A program made the translations under genes and the position numbers. Below are positions 49,700-60,862 of a DNA stretch of 64,000 nucleotides, in pieces. Below the pieces are notes generated by a model. That model was not told the DNA's origin. It did not search any database and saw only the letters and a list, made by a program, of their open reading frames with translations. The DNA is from Fragilariopsis cylindrus CCMP1102. Taxonomy: Eukaryota > Bacillariophyta > Bacillariophyceae > Bacillariales > Bacillariaceae. The stretch lies in contig FMBT01000336.1 of NCBI GenBank assembly GCA_900095095.1, positions 124,001 to 188,000 of the forward strand. The letters run 5' to 3'. Every line of letters begins with the position of its first letter. The stretch's first letter is position 1.

Positions 49700-51640
49700 T
49701 GAATTTAATTTTTGTGATTCAATCTGATTGGTTCCGCAAAACATTGCGCTAGCAAATCTAATGGAAGTCTATGCAAACAACAGAGACACTGAACAAGACA
49801 CAAAGTGGAAAAATCACAATGAAATCAACAATACACATCATCTTGAAACACAAAAACGTTTCAACCTGTCCTATGGAAGAAAAGATATACTTGATCCACT
49901 CGAGAAGAATATAATTCATGCAATTCCCAACGGATTCATTATTTTGATATGATATCACAACAATTAAACCCTTGGGTAAATTAGATCCAGTATTTGCTTA
50001 GTAAAATGAAGAAATATTGCACGAGGACTGTCACCAGATCAGAAATAAACCAGAATGGAATCTTCCCGACACACCTCAGTGCTGCTTCAACAAATGAGGC
50101 GCCCAGCCTTCACCAACTAGAAGATATAGTAAATGACACGTATCAAGCATTCAATGAAAATTTTACTAAAGAATCCAATGAAAATTAAAAAAAACGAAGG
50201 ATCCATTGAGACTGAACCTCAGTGTACCAGTGCAGCGGCGTTATGGATGAAGTTAGATGAAACCATCAAAAAAAATCACTCTAATTAGACAAGAAATAAG
50301 AGAGAGTAATGATTCAAAAGAGCAAAGTAAGGATAAAACTGCAATCTGAAAGCAATATCCTTCACTTAACAAGTCGGCACCAGATATCAGGAAGACTCTG
50401 ACAGCATCATCGCACATTCAGGGAATTGCTATCATCTCTGACTTGTTTGATAATGAAGACAGCATCACTGATATGGAAATGGATACAGATGGTGATGATT
50501 TTTCTGAACATATCTGCCAGGGTAACATGGTGTCTGTACATGGTGGATTATGGGGTGATGATGATATGATTGACATCCAAATAACCTATCGCTTTACAAA
50601 CAAATGTGTCCATAAAATGGAAAAAACTATGCCATCTCAGATGGAAGTGCTGATTCATGTATCCTGGGAAGTTGTCCTCATGTGATTAATCGAACAAAGA
50701 GATATGATCCGAAACCAACTTAATTGGCACAAGTGCCAATTGTTTTAGCATACATCAAGACCAAGGACAAAAATCAGGAAATATTGTATTTCAAGACCAA
50801 GGACAAATCAGGAAATATTGTATTTCTGCTGGTTCATGAAGCACCATACTTAGCACATTCACCTACCACACTTTTATCAGAATATCGAATCCGAGAATAT
50901 GGAGAGGGAATTGATTTGTACGCAAAAACACATGTTATCTCATCTAGTCTGCATCTGATGGGAAAACAACATTTTGACGTTAGTGAAGATGTCCACATCC
51001 CAATGGAAGATTGAGGAGCAATTCTGGGAGTACAAATTTTGCCATATGAAAAAAAGGATGAAAAGCTTTACCCAATTCATGAAATTACTTCTAAAAGCAA
51101 CTTGGGTGCCAGTTTGTTACCAAAATTACAACATTTCTAATGATACATCCACTGTGACTTTGGAATCTCAAGATACAACTATGAACAAAGGGAAAGGTCC
51201 AACGCAAGCATACATTGTGAATTCGTTTGAACTAACACCGTTGGACGTGCTCTATGATGTACCTTCTTATGATACATTTACAAACATTGATAGTTTTCCT
51301 ACGCAACAAGGATACGCTAACCTAGTTGGACAATCACTAAGTTGGACTCCAAGTGAACTAAGGAATGAAGAAGAGGAAAGATTTTTGGAAATATTGGAAA
51401 CTGGAAACAAATACGAATACTGATGACCCAATTTTATCAACAAAAATTGACTTACGACAGATACTCTTCAACAGCAACAGTACCATCCTACTGGAGAAGA
51501 AGAAGCACTTCCATCACAATTGGTACATAAAGAGGATACAACTGTCCATGTATGTGCAGTCAAAACTTGGCGTAGAACATTGCATAAAGATCTAGATGCT
51601 CAAAAACTTTGACCTTTCCTGGGATTCAAACCAATTGATA
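49700..51640 (+). mobile_element. Decayed retroelement-like remnant
   Basis: A run of short plus-strand frames with protein-like sequence in several frames. One (about 50724-51012) has HEAPYLAHSPTTLLSEYRIR, resembling the protease-side region of LTR-retroelement polyproteins that I have seen in diatom genomes. No LTRs found. It looks old and broken, with several breaks. The family is uncertain. Confidence 0.4.
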
Positions 51641-52610
51641 TTGTGAGTTAATGATAGTACTTTAGCTATAATTTGTTTATCTGATTTTGAATCCTCCTCT
51701 CTTTTTCTGCACATCTTTATGGCGATTCGAAATTTGCCTGCCATCCCTGTATAACCTCATAGAATTTTCCCCACATGACCAAATTCCACTGTAACTTTTC
51801 TCTCCATTAAGCATATAGATATCTATATTACGTCCTGTGAGTTTGTATCAAACAGATTGATATCTATGGTATCTATGGAGATTCGATTCATTACATTCAC
51901 CATTGTCATGATGATGGGATAATTTTCCATTCAAACTCTAATGCACATAGAATAATTTTCCCACTGTAACGTGAGTAGCTTTTGTAGTGAAATACCTTAA
52001 CTATGGTCTTTCTCTTCAATCTCTGGACCAGGCATTAATACTTGTTTTCCGAACAAGTCCGTCCTGTTAGACTTGTTAGACTAAATAATTCATCTCTAGG
52101 AAAATAAATCAAATCGCGCGGTTGGGGGATGCGATTGTTTTTATTCTTTTTTGCCATATTTTTCTGAAGTGTTTGAGAGGGGGCTGCGATTATTTAAATA
52201 TTTCGTACAAATGTTTATCCACGTACGAACGGAATATGGTCCAGTAAGAATGTATGATATGCAGTGGAGTGTGGAGTCAAGCCGCATTTTAAAAAAAAAA
52301 TTGAAATTCAGTATTTCTCTAAATAAGTGTAATTTCTAGTGTAATTGTTTTAGTCCGTGTAATATCGTAATATAAAATAGTGTTTTAATTATGTGTAAAT
52401 TTGATAATAATATGAATATAATATAAATATATAGTAGTCAGTCAAGTTGAGTTATTTATATTGTTTTGGAGATAATAGTAGTGGTTTGTTTCACGACCGG
52501 GTTGCATCTTCTATTATTTATGGATGAGAAACCCAAGAAGAAAAAAGATGACAATAAACCGACGACAAGTGGGAACGAATAAGGTATCGTAAGTACTTTT
52601 TTGAAAATGA
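51641..52610. other. Intergenic region
   Basis: About 970 bp, AT-rich, without recognisable genes. Contains repeated ATATCTAT and GGTATCTATGG words near 51820-51880 and two copies of a TAATTTTCC.(A)TTC/CAC-type word near 51930 and 51955. Confidence 0.4.
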
Positions 52611-53576
52611 TTAATCAGATTCTGATGATTCCTGTGTCTTGGACGGTGGAAGTTGTTGAGTTGTCTCGAGTTGGACAAGTTGGGTGATATATCCTGTTTG
52701 TGGCGACAAATTACTAGAAAAACCATCAAAGTTAACTGGAAGATTCCTACTGGTGCGACTGGTAATTGTTACAATTTGTGCGCTACCCTTGATTCCTTGG
52801 TATTTTCCAGTTCCACCGATAATTGCGCCAGGGAAAGATGGGGGAAGAAGAGGCTCCTCATTCTTTTGAACTGGCGCAAAAGGATCAAAAATAAAACCAC
52901 CACCAGCAAAAATGTTTACACAGTCTTCGCCTAGACCTCCTAAACATAGATTGTAAAAACAAGAATGTGCTAGGATCTGAGAAGGATTAAATCCTGCAAC
53001 AGTTGTGCACTCTCCATTAAAGAAGAAATTATCTTTAGGAGGTCGGAGTTTAACAACGTTGGGTTGTTTCCCTCCACCGTAACGAAGAACACCGTTGTCG
53101 CTGTCGTTGGCTGGGGAATTAGAAAGGAAATTTTCACAGCTGTCTTTTCTAGGTTGCTTAACACAGTCGATGAACTGAACATCGTCAGGATTGTAGATAG
53201 GACCAGATTGAAGGAAGGAACTTCCCCTAACACTAAAGAATCTTTCTTCATTACTACTGAAAGCTGTATCGGGGGCCCTTCCTAATGCAAAGGAAAGAGA
53301 GCCAAGTGGATTGTCTTCAGTTACTGAACCAGAAGTAGGATCACCAGCACTACCATTGTCTACATCAGTAACTTGACTTCCTGCAATTGTTAGGTAGCTA
53401 CGAGTGAATAGGATGACATCCTCAGCAGGATCCAATAACATTTTATTACGTTTTTTTTTTCTTCTCTTCATCATCCTCTCAACATCGGAGTCGATCGCCT
53501 CATCAGCATCAGCAGATGTAGCCAAACCGACAGATAAGTCGGCTAGCAAGAGAAATAGATATAAATGCAACTTCAT
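52611..53576 (-). CDS. Secreted protein with dirigent/allene-oxide-cyclase-like barrel signature, 321 aa
   Basis: Clear N-terminal signal peptide (1-21, LHLYLFLLLADLSVGLATS) followed by an acidic stretch and a basic RMMKRRKKKRNK patch at 34-45. The C-terminal half carries FPGAIIGGTGKYQGIKG (about 250-266), the (A/V)-GGTG-(K/R)-(Y/F)-G-(A/I)-(R/K)-G turn typical of the dirigent and allene-oxide-cyclase eight-strand barrels, followed by a strand AQIVTITS. In those families the strand precedes the C-terminus just as here. Earlier segments (NPLGSLSFALGR, ERFFSVRGSSF) alternate like beta strands. Six or more Cys (for example FIDCVKQ, DSCENF, GECTT, HSCFYNLCLGG, DCVNIF) suit an extracellular fold. 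No low-complexity runs. Family call is by one motif plus pattern, so moderate; enzymatic activity unknown. Confidence 0.6.
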   Translation of the reverse strand: MKLHLYLFLLLADLSVGLATSADADEAIDSDVERMMKRRKKKRNKMLLDPAEDVILFTRSYLTIAGSQVTDVDNGSAGDPTSGSVTEDNPLGSLSFALGRAPDTAFSSNEERFFSVRGSSFLQSGPIYNPDDVQFIDCVKQPRKDSCENFLSNSPANDSDNGVLRYGGGKQPNVVKLRPPKDNFFFNGECTTVAGFNPSQILAHSCFYNLCLGGLGEDCVNIFAGGGFIFDPFAPVQKNEEPLLPPSFPGAIIGGTGKYQGIKGSAQIVTITSRTSRNLPVNFDGFSSNLSPQTGYITQLVQLETTQQLPPSKTQESSESD

Positions 53577-53860
53577 GGTTTGGTTTGGTTTGATTTGATT
53601 TGATTTGATTATATGATATGAATGTCAATATGATAGATATAAAGTTTATCCTCCTTTTTGTGCACTTCCGTAAACCGCTAGTGATTAGTATTCATAAATA
53701 TAATATCGATATCACAATGATTATGTTTTGTGTCACAATCAAAGAGACGTGATAGAGCTTGATTACAGATTATTTTTTACTACTAGTGTATTACTAGTAC
53801 TTGTGTTTTCTCTCTCGTCTTTCAACAAAAAAGACCAACAGAGGAAAAATTGAATCGAAA

Positions 53861-54000
53861 CGAGTTTTAAAGGCCCAAGGTCATCGCCCAGGCCCTGACC
53901 TTTCGTTGTAGCATCCCTAAAAAATTTAAAGTATCCGGGTTCCAAGCAATTGTTATAAACGATATAACCCTGCGAATGCCTTGGGCCAACAAAATCAATA
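53861..54000. mobile_element. Candidate short TIR element (MITE-like)
   Basis: Perfect 9 bp inverted pair GGCCCAAGG (53872-53880) / CCTTGGGCC (53979-53987), extended by weaker matches (ATTTT- outside, CGC..AGG inside) to about 26 bp arms around a ~75 bp core. Target duplication not resolved. Confidence 0.4.
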
Positions 54001-54191
54001 AGTATTTTGAGACGCTCGTGAATTGAAAATAAATATTATATTGCCTTAAAAATAGTTCTCCTCATTTATTCCAATGCGCGTACCATGCGCGATGATTTGC
54101 AAATTTATGATCGTCGTAATTTTTCTCTATTCTTAACTACGTGAGTCACTACTAACGTTAGTACAGTAGACCTGTGGAGAATGAATACAAT

Positions 54192-54868
54192 CATACTATA
54201 ATATGGTCCTAGGACAAATCCACCATCATTTTCCACCAAATCCACCAAAACGCGCACTTCAAATCCACTATTTTTTAACGCGTTTTTTCTAGTCTCGCGC
54301 AACACCCATTTAACAATCCACCATTTTAAATACGCGTATTTGCTAACTTCACATCATTCACGAGACGACACGGATTGACGGATCGTCGCTTCTTTTTGCG
54401 ACGGTCTGTCAAATCTGTGCGTCGATCACCTGTTACACTGCAAACGAACATGTATCAAAAGAACTCGAACGCAGTGAGACATGGAAGCCGTAAGGCGATG
54501 ATGATTATACGTGTTATTTACGATTATACGTAATTTACGTGTACTAACGTATATTTTACGCGTTATTTACGTGAATATCGTGTAAAAGTAAAGTCTAAAT
54601 ACAAATTATCTTCTGTAATGGTATAATAAAATTTAGTTAATTAGTGTAGTGTAGTGGTATAACTTGCCAATAGTATAGAGAAGTCGGTGGTTCGAGTTGG
54701 TTAGGCGTCACCGATACATGGTGATAAGTCGAGTAGTGGGGATGGTGGAGGTATGAAGAGGGGGAAGGAGGAAATGGAGATATCCTTTTAATTTCTGCTA
54801 TTGAAATTAGTGGATTTGGTATAAATTAATTAGTGGATTTGACCCCCCACCCTATAATATAGTAATAC
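54192..54868. mobile_element. Candidate non-autonomous TIR element, ~0.68 kb
   Basis: Left end has CATACTATAATATGG then two AAATCCAC motifs 22 bp apart (54216, 54238); right end has the inverse, two GTGGATTT motifs 23 bp apart (54810, 54833) then CCCACCCTATAATAT. Arms of about 55-60 bp are similar, not identical. No transposase seen inside. A tRNA-like A/B box pair lies within. Confidence 0.45.
54640..54712 (+). repeat. tRNA-like Pol III promoter pair (SINE head or tRNA relic)
   Basis: TAGTGTAGTGG at 54647-54657 is a full match to the A-box consensus TRGYNNARYGG. GGTTCGAGTTG at 54689-54699 matches the B box GGTTCGANTCC at 9 of 11 positions. Spacing of 42 bp between starts is close to the 44 bp in real tRNA genes. 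The stems do not fold into an intact cloverleaf, so it is a relic or a SINE head, not a functional tRNA gene. Confidence 0.45.
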
Positions 54869-55669
54869 TATATACAGTACTCCTAGGACTATCTATTCCT
54901 AGTAGTACTATATACTACTATAGCCTAGTAATACTATAGCCTAGTAATATAATAGAATATAGTATAATATAATATTATATAACATAGTCCTAATGCAAAA
55001 TAATATAGTATAATATAAGTCATACACAGCAGTTAAAGTAGTAGATTTCTCAGGAATAGTATATCTAGTAGATAACAGCCTTACAAAAAATGCTATATCA
55101 TCAGACAAAAAAATTCTACGCGATGGTAGAATATAGCGCCATTGTCATCTCTTTTGGTTGATCATACAAATAGGTGGTTCTTCCTTCCATCACAACTGGA
55201 AGTCTACACTACATTGATACACATGAGTGGGAGCTCTCAAGGCTTGTCTGCAACCCATCCTGGTCAAGCTATCAATTTGGATGAAGGCTGTAGAATAACT
55301 TTTCAATATATTAAGGTTTTCATTGATTTGACTCTTCCAAAAGCCCTCATCAAACAATCAACACCCATAATCTAATGATGCCTGACAAGCATGCTGATGT
55401 TGACTACTGAGGGCTGGCTATAAGATTTATAAATATATATTTCAGTATCAGGGAAGTCGATGTTTGCAAAAATGTCAAAGCTGGTATGGCGGCATCATCA
55501 TCAATTTGTCAAACTTTCTATTTAGTAGGTACTTAAATCTATTTCGTGTATGAAATTATGTAGGTGGTTGCTAGCTAGACAGATCACTATCCGCACCCTA
55601 TTTTGTGTATAGAGAATACTTTGGTGCATATAATTACCAGCTACACTACTTGAAAAATATGATCGATGA

Positions 55670-58600
55670 TTACAATGAACTTAAACTGTCTGCATGTTGC
55701 ATTGGTACAATACTCACACTCGTGATGCGATCTGAATCGTTAATCTTCTGCACACGAACACCGGTGGCAGTCCGACTTTGACATGGAATCTGCTTCACTT
55801 TTTGTCGGACCATCACACCCTTCGATGTATTGAGAAGAATCTCGTCATCTTCGCTGACGATACAAAAGCAACTCACTTTATCTTGATCATCCCCAACATC
55901 CTTATTCTTGAACTTGATTGCGATAACTCCGAGAGCTCCCCGAGACGTCGTTCGAAAGTCATTCGTTGATACCCTCTTTCCGTAGCCTTGTTCCGTTATG
56001 CAGAGTACGAATTCTTTATTGTCATTTTCTGATTGACCTCCCAAGACACTCATGTCGGCGATAGTATCACCGTCGCGAAGTTTCATCGCCTTTACTCCCT
56101 TACTAGTTCGACCCGTGGGGCGTAGCTTTGCGGCCACGAAACGGGCTGCGCTACCCCTCGTAGTTCCGATCAAGATATCAGCATGGTCAGTGCATTTATG
56201 GCACCATTTTAACTTATCGCCTTTGGCCAAAGATGCGATCGTCAAACCGCGACTGGAAATCTTTTCAAATACCTTCAGAGGCGTTTTTTTAATCATACCT
56301 TGCGTTGTGGCTAAGACAACATATTCCTTTTCGGAGAATTCAGTCACTGGCAAGACGGCCGTGACAACCTGACCGATGCTGATTGGTAGGACCGAAGGAA
56401 GTGGCGTCCCCTTTGCTGTTCGGCTTCCAGAAGGGACTTGATACGCACGCAATCCGTACGCGATCCCGTTTTGAGTGATCATGAGCAGAGTATCGTGGTC
56501 GTTACAGGTAATACAATGGAGAACCTCGTCATCTGCCGACGAAGAATCACCACCAGATGTTCCTCTCTTGCCTCTCGTACCCCTGCCCTGGCTTTCGAAG
56601 GTTTTAAGTTCCATTCGTTTGATGTATCCTCCCCGAGTTACAACGATGACTTAATATTAATTTGGTTGAAAAACGATATATGACAATGGCGGTGACCATA
56701 ATAGAAATTGGTGTAATATTTGGAAAGCGGAAATAGTTAGAGCGCGTCTCTGTCAATTTGCATATAATGCTCATCAACAAACAAACGAGCGAGCGTTTGT
56801 AATGCTAGTAGAGTAGAAACAACTTACCGGACCTTGAATTTTTGACCATATCCATTTCCTGAACGTCCCCATCATCATCATAAATGATTTTGGATTTACG
56901 TTCATGACCATATTTATGGTCTATCTCATCCATTTCTTCTACCATAGTACTATATACAGCATCATCTTCATCTAATAGCCGTTGGAAGCCCTTTCGTTGT
57001 GATTCTAAATCGTTGCGTTCCTCGTTTAACTTGCCCTGATTAAGTCTTGTCAATTGGCCCAATTGTAATTTAAGGACACTATCGGCCTGTATACGAGATA
57101 AACCCAAAGCAAGATAATTACCATCATCACTACTACTACTACTACTAGAAGCCTTTTTGTCATTATTCTCCTTACTATTTTTATCAACTGTAACCTTTGT
57201 TGTTGTTCTCATCAACGCCATACGACACGCTGCCGGATCCGGCTAAGAATATAGATAGATCAAGAAAACATGGTTAGAAAAGTTGGTTGTGGTGGTACAT
57301 TTGTGTGTGTGTACCAAGTAGATTCCCCCCCCCCCCCTTTCGACAAACAATAACGATACTGTTCGTTCCGGTCAGCTAATTCCTACGTAGTGTATATAAG
57401 TTAGTACGTACCAAATTTTTTATTAACTCAATCACATCATCAATACGATCTAATGCCAATAAAAGTCCATCCACCACATGTATCCTGGCTTGAACTTTTG
57501 TGATTTGATATTTTGTTTTTCGTCGTATCGTTTCAAACCTAAAATCTAGAAAATAATCCAATGCTTCACGGAGTGTAAATCGTTGAGGTGTTAATGAGGA
57601 GGAGGAGGTGGAGCTGCTGGTAGATATGTCTAGAGATGACGACGAGGAGGAAGAGGAAGAAGCACTTTCATCGCTGTCGTATATTTTTTCATCATCATCA
57701 TCTTGTGGTTGTTCTGCTACTGCTGTTTTTTTTATTCCTTCGTTATTCGGTGGTTTCATCAAAGCCAGCATATTGCCAGAAAATGTGGTTTGTAGTTTCG
57801 TCTTTTTATAGAGATTTGCTAAGACAATTTTTGGATTCGCATCACGTTGTTTCAATTCTAGTACTACTCGGATGCCATCTCGATCGGATTCATCCCGTAA
57901 ATCACTAATCCCTTCTAGTTTTTTCTCATTCACTAGATTAGCCATCTGTTCTAACAAGGCTGCCTTATTGACTTGGTACGGTAATTCGGTAACGATGATG
58001 GCATTCCGTTTCCCAATCTGTTCAAGATGTGTCACCGACCTCATCGTTACTCGACCATTCCCCGTCTGATACAACTGTTTTGCATCACTGGTTCCGAGTA
58101 TCGTCGCTCCCGTGGGAAAATCCGGTGCCGGAACCATTTTAAACAGTTCCTCGTCGGATACTACTACGTCGTCTGCCTCTACATCTGCATCTGTTTTCAT
58201 CATCCGTTCTTTCTGAATCAATGCTGTGCAGGCTGTTACGATTTCACGTAAATTATGTGGTGGGATATTGGTGGCCATCCCCACCGCAATTCCCGACGAT
58301 CCATTCAGTAACAATAATGGTAATTTCGACGGTAAGACCGTTGGTTCTTCTTCATTCCCATCAAAGTTTCCTACAAAGTCTACCGTATCTAAATGCAATT
58401 CACTTAACAGTGTATCGGTAGCCATACTTGTTAATCGACATTCAGTATATCGCATCGCCGCTGCGGGATCATTATCAACAGATCCAAAATTACCATGTCC
58501 ATCAACTAATCGATAACTGGTCGAAAAATCTTGTGCCATTCTCACCAAAGCATCGTACACACTCATATCACCATGTGGATGATATTTCCCTAAAACTTCT

Positions 58601-59250
58601 CCCACGACACGGGCACATTTTCGATGCGATGTTGTTGGATTTAATTTCAATTGTTCCATCGCAAATAAAATCCGTCGATGGACTGGTTTTAATCCATCAC
58701 GTGCATCCGGTAAGGCTCGACCTAAGATAATCGACATTGCATATTGTAAGAACGATGTTTCTAATTCATTCCGTAATTCAATATTGGCATTATTATTATT
58801 ATTTATCATTTCATTGGCCCGGTCCGCAATTTCACCTTCCGACGTAAATGATTCTTTTGACACTGCTAGTGGTGCTTCTTCTTGTATCTCTTCCGGATCT
58901 TCGAGTGATGATGATAATAATAATGATGGCAACGAATTTCGACGACGAGCATATACCATGTGTGTTGTTGTCTTAGCCATCCCCTTGGTAAGACCAATCG
59001 TCGAAATCGAAGAAAACGCATCCACCACCACTGTTGGATTAATATTGACGGCGATTAGAAAACAAATCAAAGAAAGAAACGTTATCTTGCATACCGGTAC
59101 AATATTATTTCTTCGTCGTCGTAACGTCGTGCTCGACTTATGGGAAGAAGAAGTCATTGTCATCGTGTTGCTGCTGTTTTCTTTTCTTCGTATCAAAAAG
59201 ACGCTACACTTTATTATTCGTTTCACTTCGGATATATCAATTTTGTCCAT
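55670..59250 (-). CDS. gyrA: Plastid-targeted DNA gyrase subunit A, three exons, up to 1,077 aa
   Basis: Exons: 57412-59250, 56828-57242, 55670-56649. Introns of 169 bp (GTACGT...TAG; contains a 12-C run) and 178 bp (GTAAGT...AAG) restore family sequence: KNL|PDPAACRMALM, and NSRS-V-IVVTRGGYIKRMEL. GyrA with GyrB supercoils DNA. Seen: SFLQYAMSIILGRALPDARDGLKPVHRRIL, GKYHPHGD, catalytic Tyr in AAMRYTECRL (about residue 268 from the first ATG), GSSGIAVGMATNIPPHN, then a C-terminal beta-pinwheel with GRGTRGKRG (GyrA-box-like, QGRGTRG) and repeated TRGSAARF/TTSRGALGV blades. The presequence has a hydrophobic helix and VVDAFSS (A|F site), so plastid gyrase. The signal fits a start at the internal ATG pair (residues 30/32) better than the first ATG. 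A S/D-rich insert lies around 525-560. Confidence 0.95.
57326..57337. repeat. Poly-C run in gyrA intron 1
   Basis: Twelve consecutive C on the plus strand (G on the coding strand) preceded by GTGTGTGTGT, inside the first intron. A likely sequencing and replication slippage site. Confidence 0.9.
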
Positions 59251-60649
59251 TAGTCACTAGTACTACTTGTAGAAGAGAAATCAAATCTCAATCCTGACTT
59301 TGTTGCTTTTAGGGTAAATTATAAGTATCAGCAAAAAAAAGGATTTTTTTTCTATCCATCACAATAATGCCATTCTTTGTTTAAATGGCTGGGCGTGACT
59401 GACTTGACTTGTTTGATTCGTCTCAAAGGGGCTCATTACCCCTACGTTCTTGCGTCCTCGTCTTATATTTTTTACTACTTTTATACCCCTAGAAAGGGAT
59501 ATTATTATTTGGGCTACAGTACTACATAGCCTCAGTTACTACTAGGTCCTAGTACTGTAGCCACTTCTATATACTGTAGTCTATTTCTATACTTTTAGCT
59601 AGTGGTTTGCTTCTTTTCATACAGTACAGATTTATTTCCACAAGAATGAAAAGGAATCAATATCAAATCAATCGTGTGATGTGAACATAAAATATTATCT
59701 AATAATACTGTACACTATTACTGTAATGTAAGCGCCTTCACCTTAACACACAGAATAGATGATTTTTTGATGAGAAAGCAAAGCAAATGCTCTCTACTAG
59801 TATCTTCATTCTGCAATAAACAAAAATTGTCAGCAATTAACTATATCATCTTATCCTGTGGTGTTGATGAATAGGGTCTATTTCACTTTCCTAATACCTG
59901 TTGGTACCGCCTTTGCATCTTTTCCATATGCAGTTTATATGTCCTTTTTGCCTTACTGATGAATTCTGCCCTGGATACTTCCTCTGCCTGTTTGAAGTCT
60001 ACCTGTCATGGCATGCAGAGGTTGCTTCATTCATTTCCTGAATCAATGTGTTTGCTTCCTCAATTTGGTTTGCTATTGTTGTGGGTATCGTATTTATTTG
60101 CTTCCTCAATTTGGTATGTTACAGTTGTAAGTACTGTAGTATTCAACTGAGCTAGTATCGATTCTGCTTTTTTGATATTGCTCTGTACTTGTGCAACTCG
60201 ATCAGTTGTGATCAGTTCTATCTATGTTACTCTAAAGTTTGCAATGTATCATACAACACACCATCGACGATCACACTGGTACATTTGCCATGATGAAAGG
60301 TCCTACTGTTTCAACAGGATCAATGCAATTATTCAAGACGCTTCATTCTTAAGGGGTAGATGAACAGGATTTATGATCTGGTATACTTCCTATGCCATTG
60401 ACTCCACCGGAGCAGTATGGTCTCAAGCAAGCACAATTGATTGAGCATAATGAAAATGCCCTCACGTATGAATTTATGATGTCCCTACAGATGGACAATA
60501 AATCTCATCAAGTGATGCCAAGTTATTATTTAAAACAAAAGGATATATGCCTACAGAAGAAATTGTGGGATATAACAGTTTAGTCGATTGAGTCATCAAA
60601 TTTTTATTAAATCTCTGAAACCTTTATTCTGAACATATGTGCGCTACCC

Positions 60650-60862
60650 TACTTCCTCCATGCACCGCTAACTTCTCATGCACTATGATGAGGAATTTTC
60701 ACACCATAAAAAGCGTCGAGATCCCTTAAAATCTACCCAATTGACAAGAAATTAAGAAAATAAAATGAGACTTTGGACGTTTTCCACTCACCCTCGACGC
60801 TTTTATCCTGCAAAAATTCCTCATGATAGCGTGTGTAAATTTAACGGTGCATGGATGAAGTA
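60650..60862. mobile_element. Stowaway/Tc1-mariner-like MITE, 209 bp with TA duplication
   Basis: Left arm from 60652 (CTTCCTCCATGCACCG...) to 60720 (AAGCGTCGAG) is mirrored by 60793 (CTCGACGCTT...) to 60860 (...CGGTGCATGGATGAAG). Arms of about 68 bp differ at scattered positions. Flanking TA at 60650-60651 and 60861-60862 fits the TA target duplication of the mariner superfamily, and the CTTCCTCC end resembles the CTCCCTCC of Stowaway. The 72 bp core codes for nothing. Confidence 0.75.

Larger units (their letters stand above)
53577..55669. other. Repeat-rich intergenic region
   Basis: 2.1 kb without a gene. It starts with a TTTGATTTGATT simple repeat directly upstream of the secreted-protein gene and holds two candidate TIR elements, a tRNA-like promoter pair and CTATAGCCTAGTAATA repeats (54913-54945). 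A frame at 55142-55375 (77 codons) contains LDEGCRITFQYIKVFIDLTL but has no recognised family. Confidence 0.5.

Noticed and set aside
54640-54712. Functional tRNA gene
   Set aside because: A and B boxes are present but acceptor and T stems do not pair.
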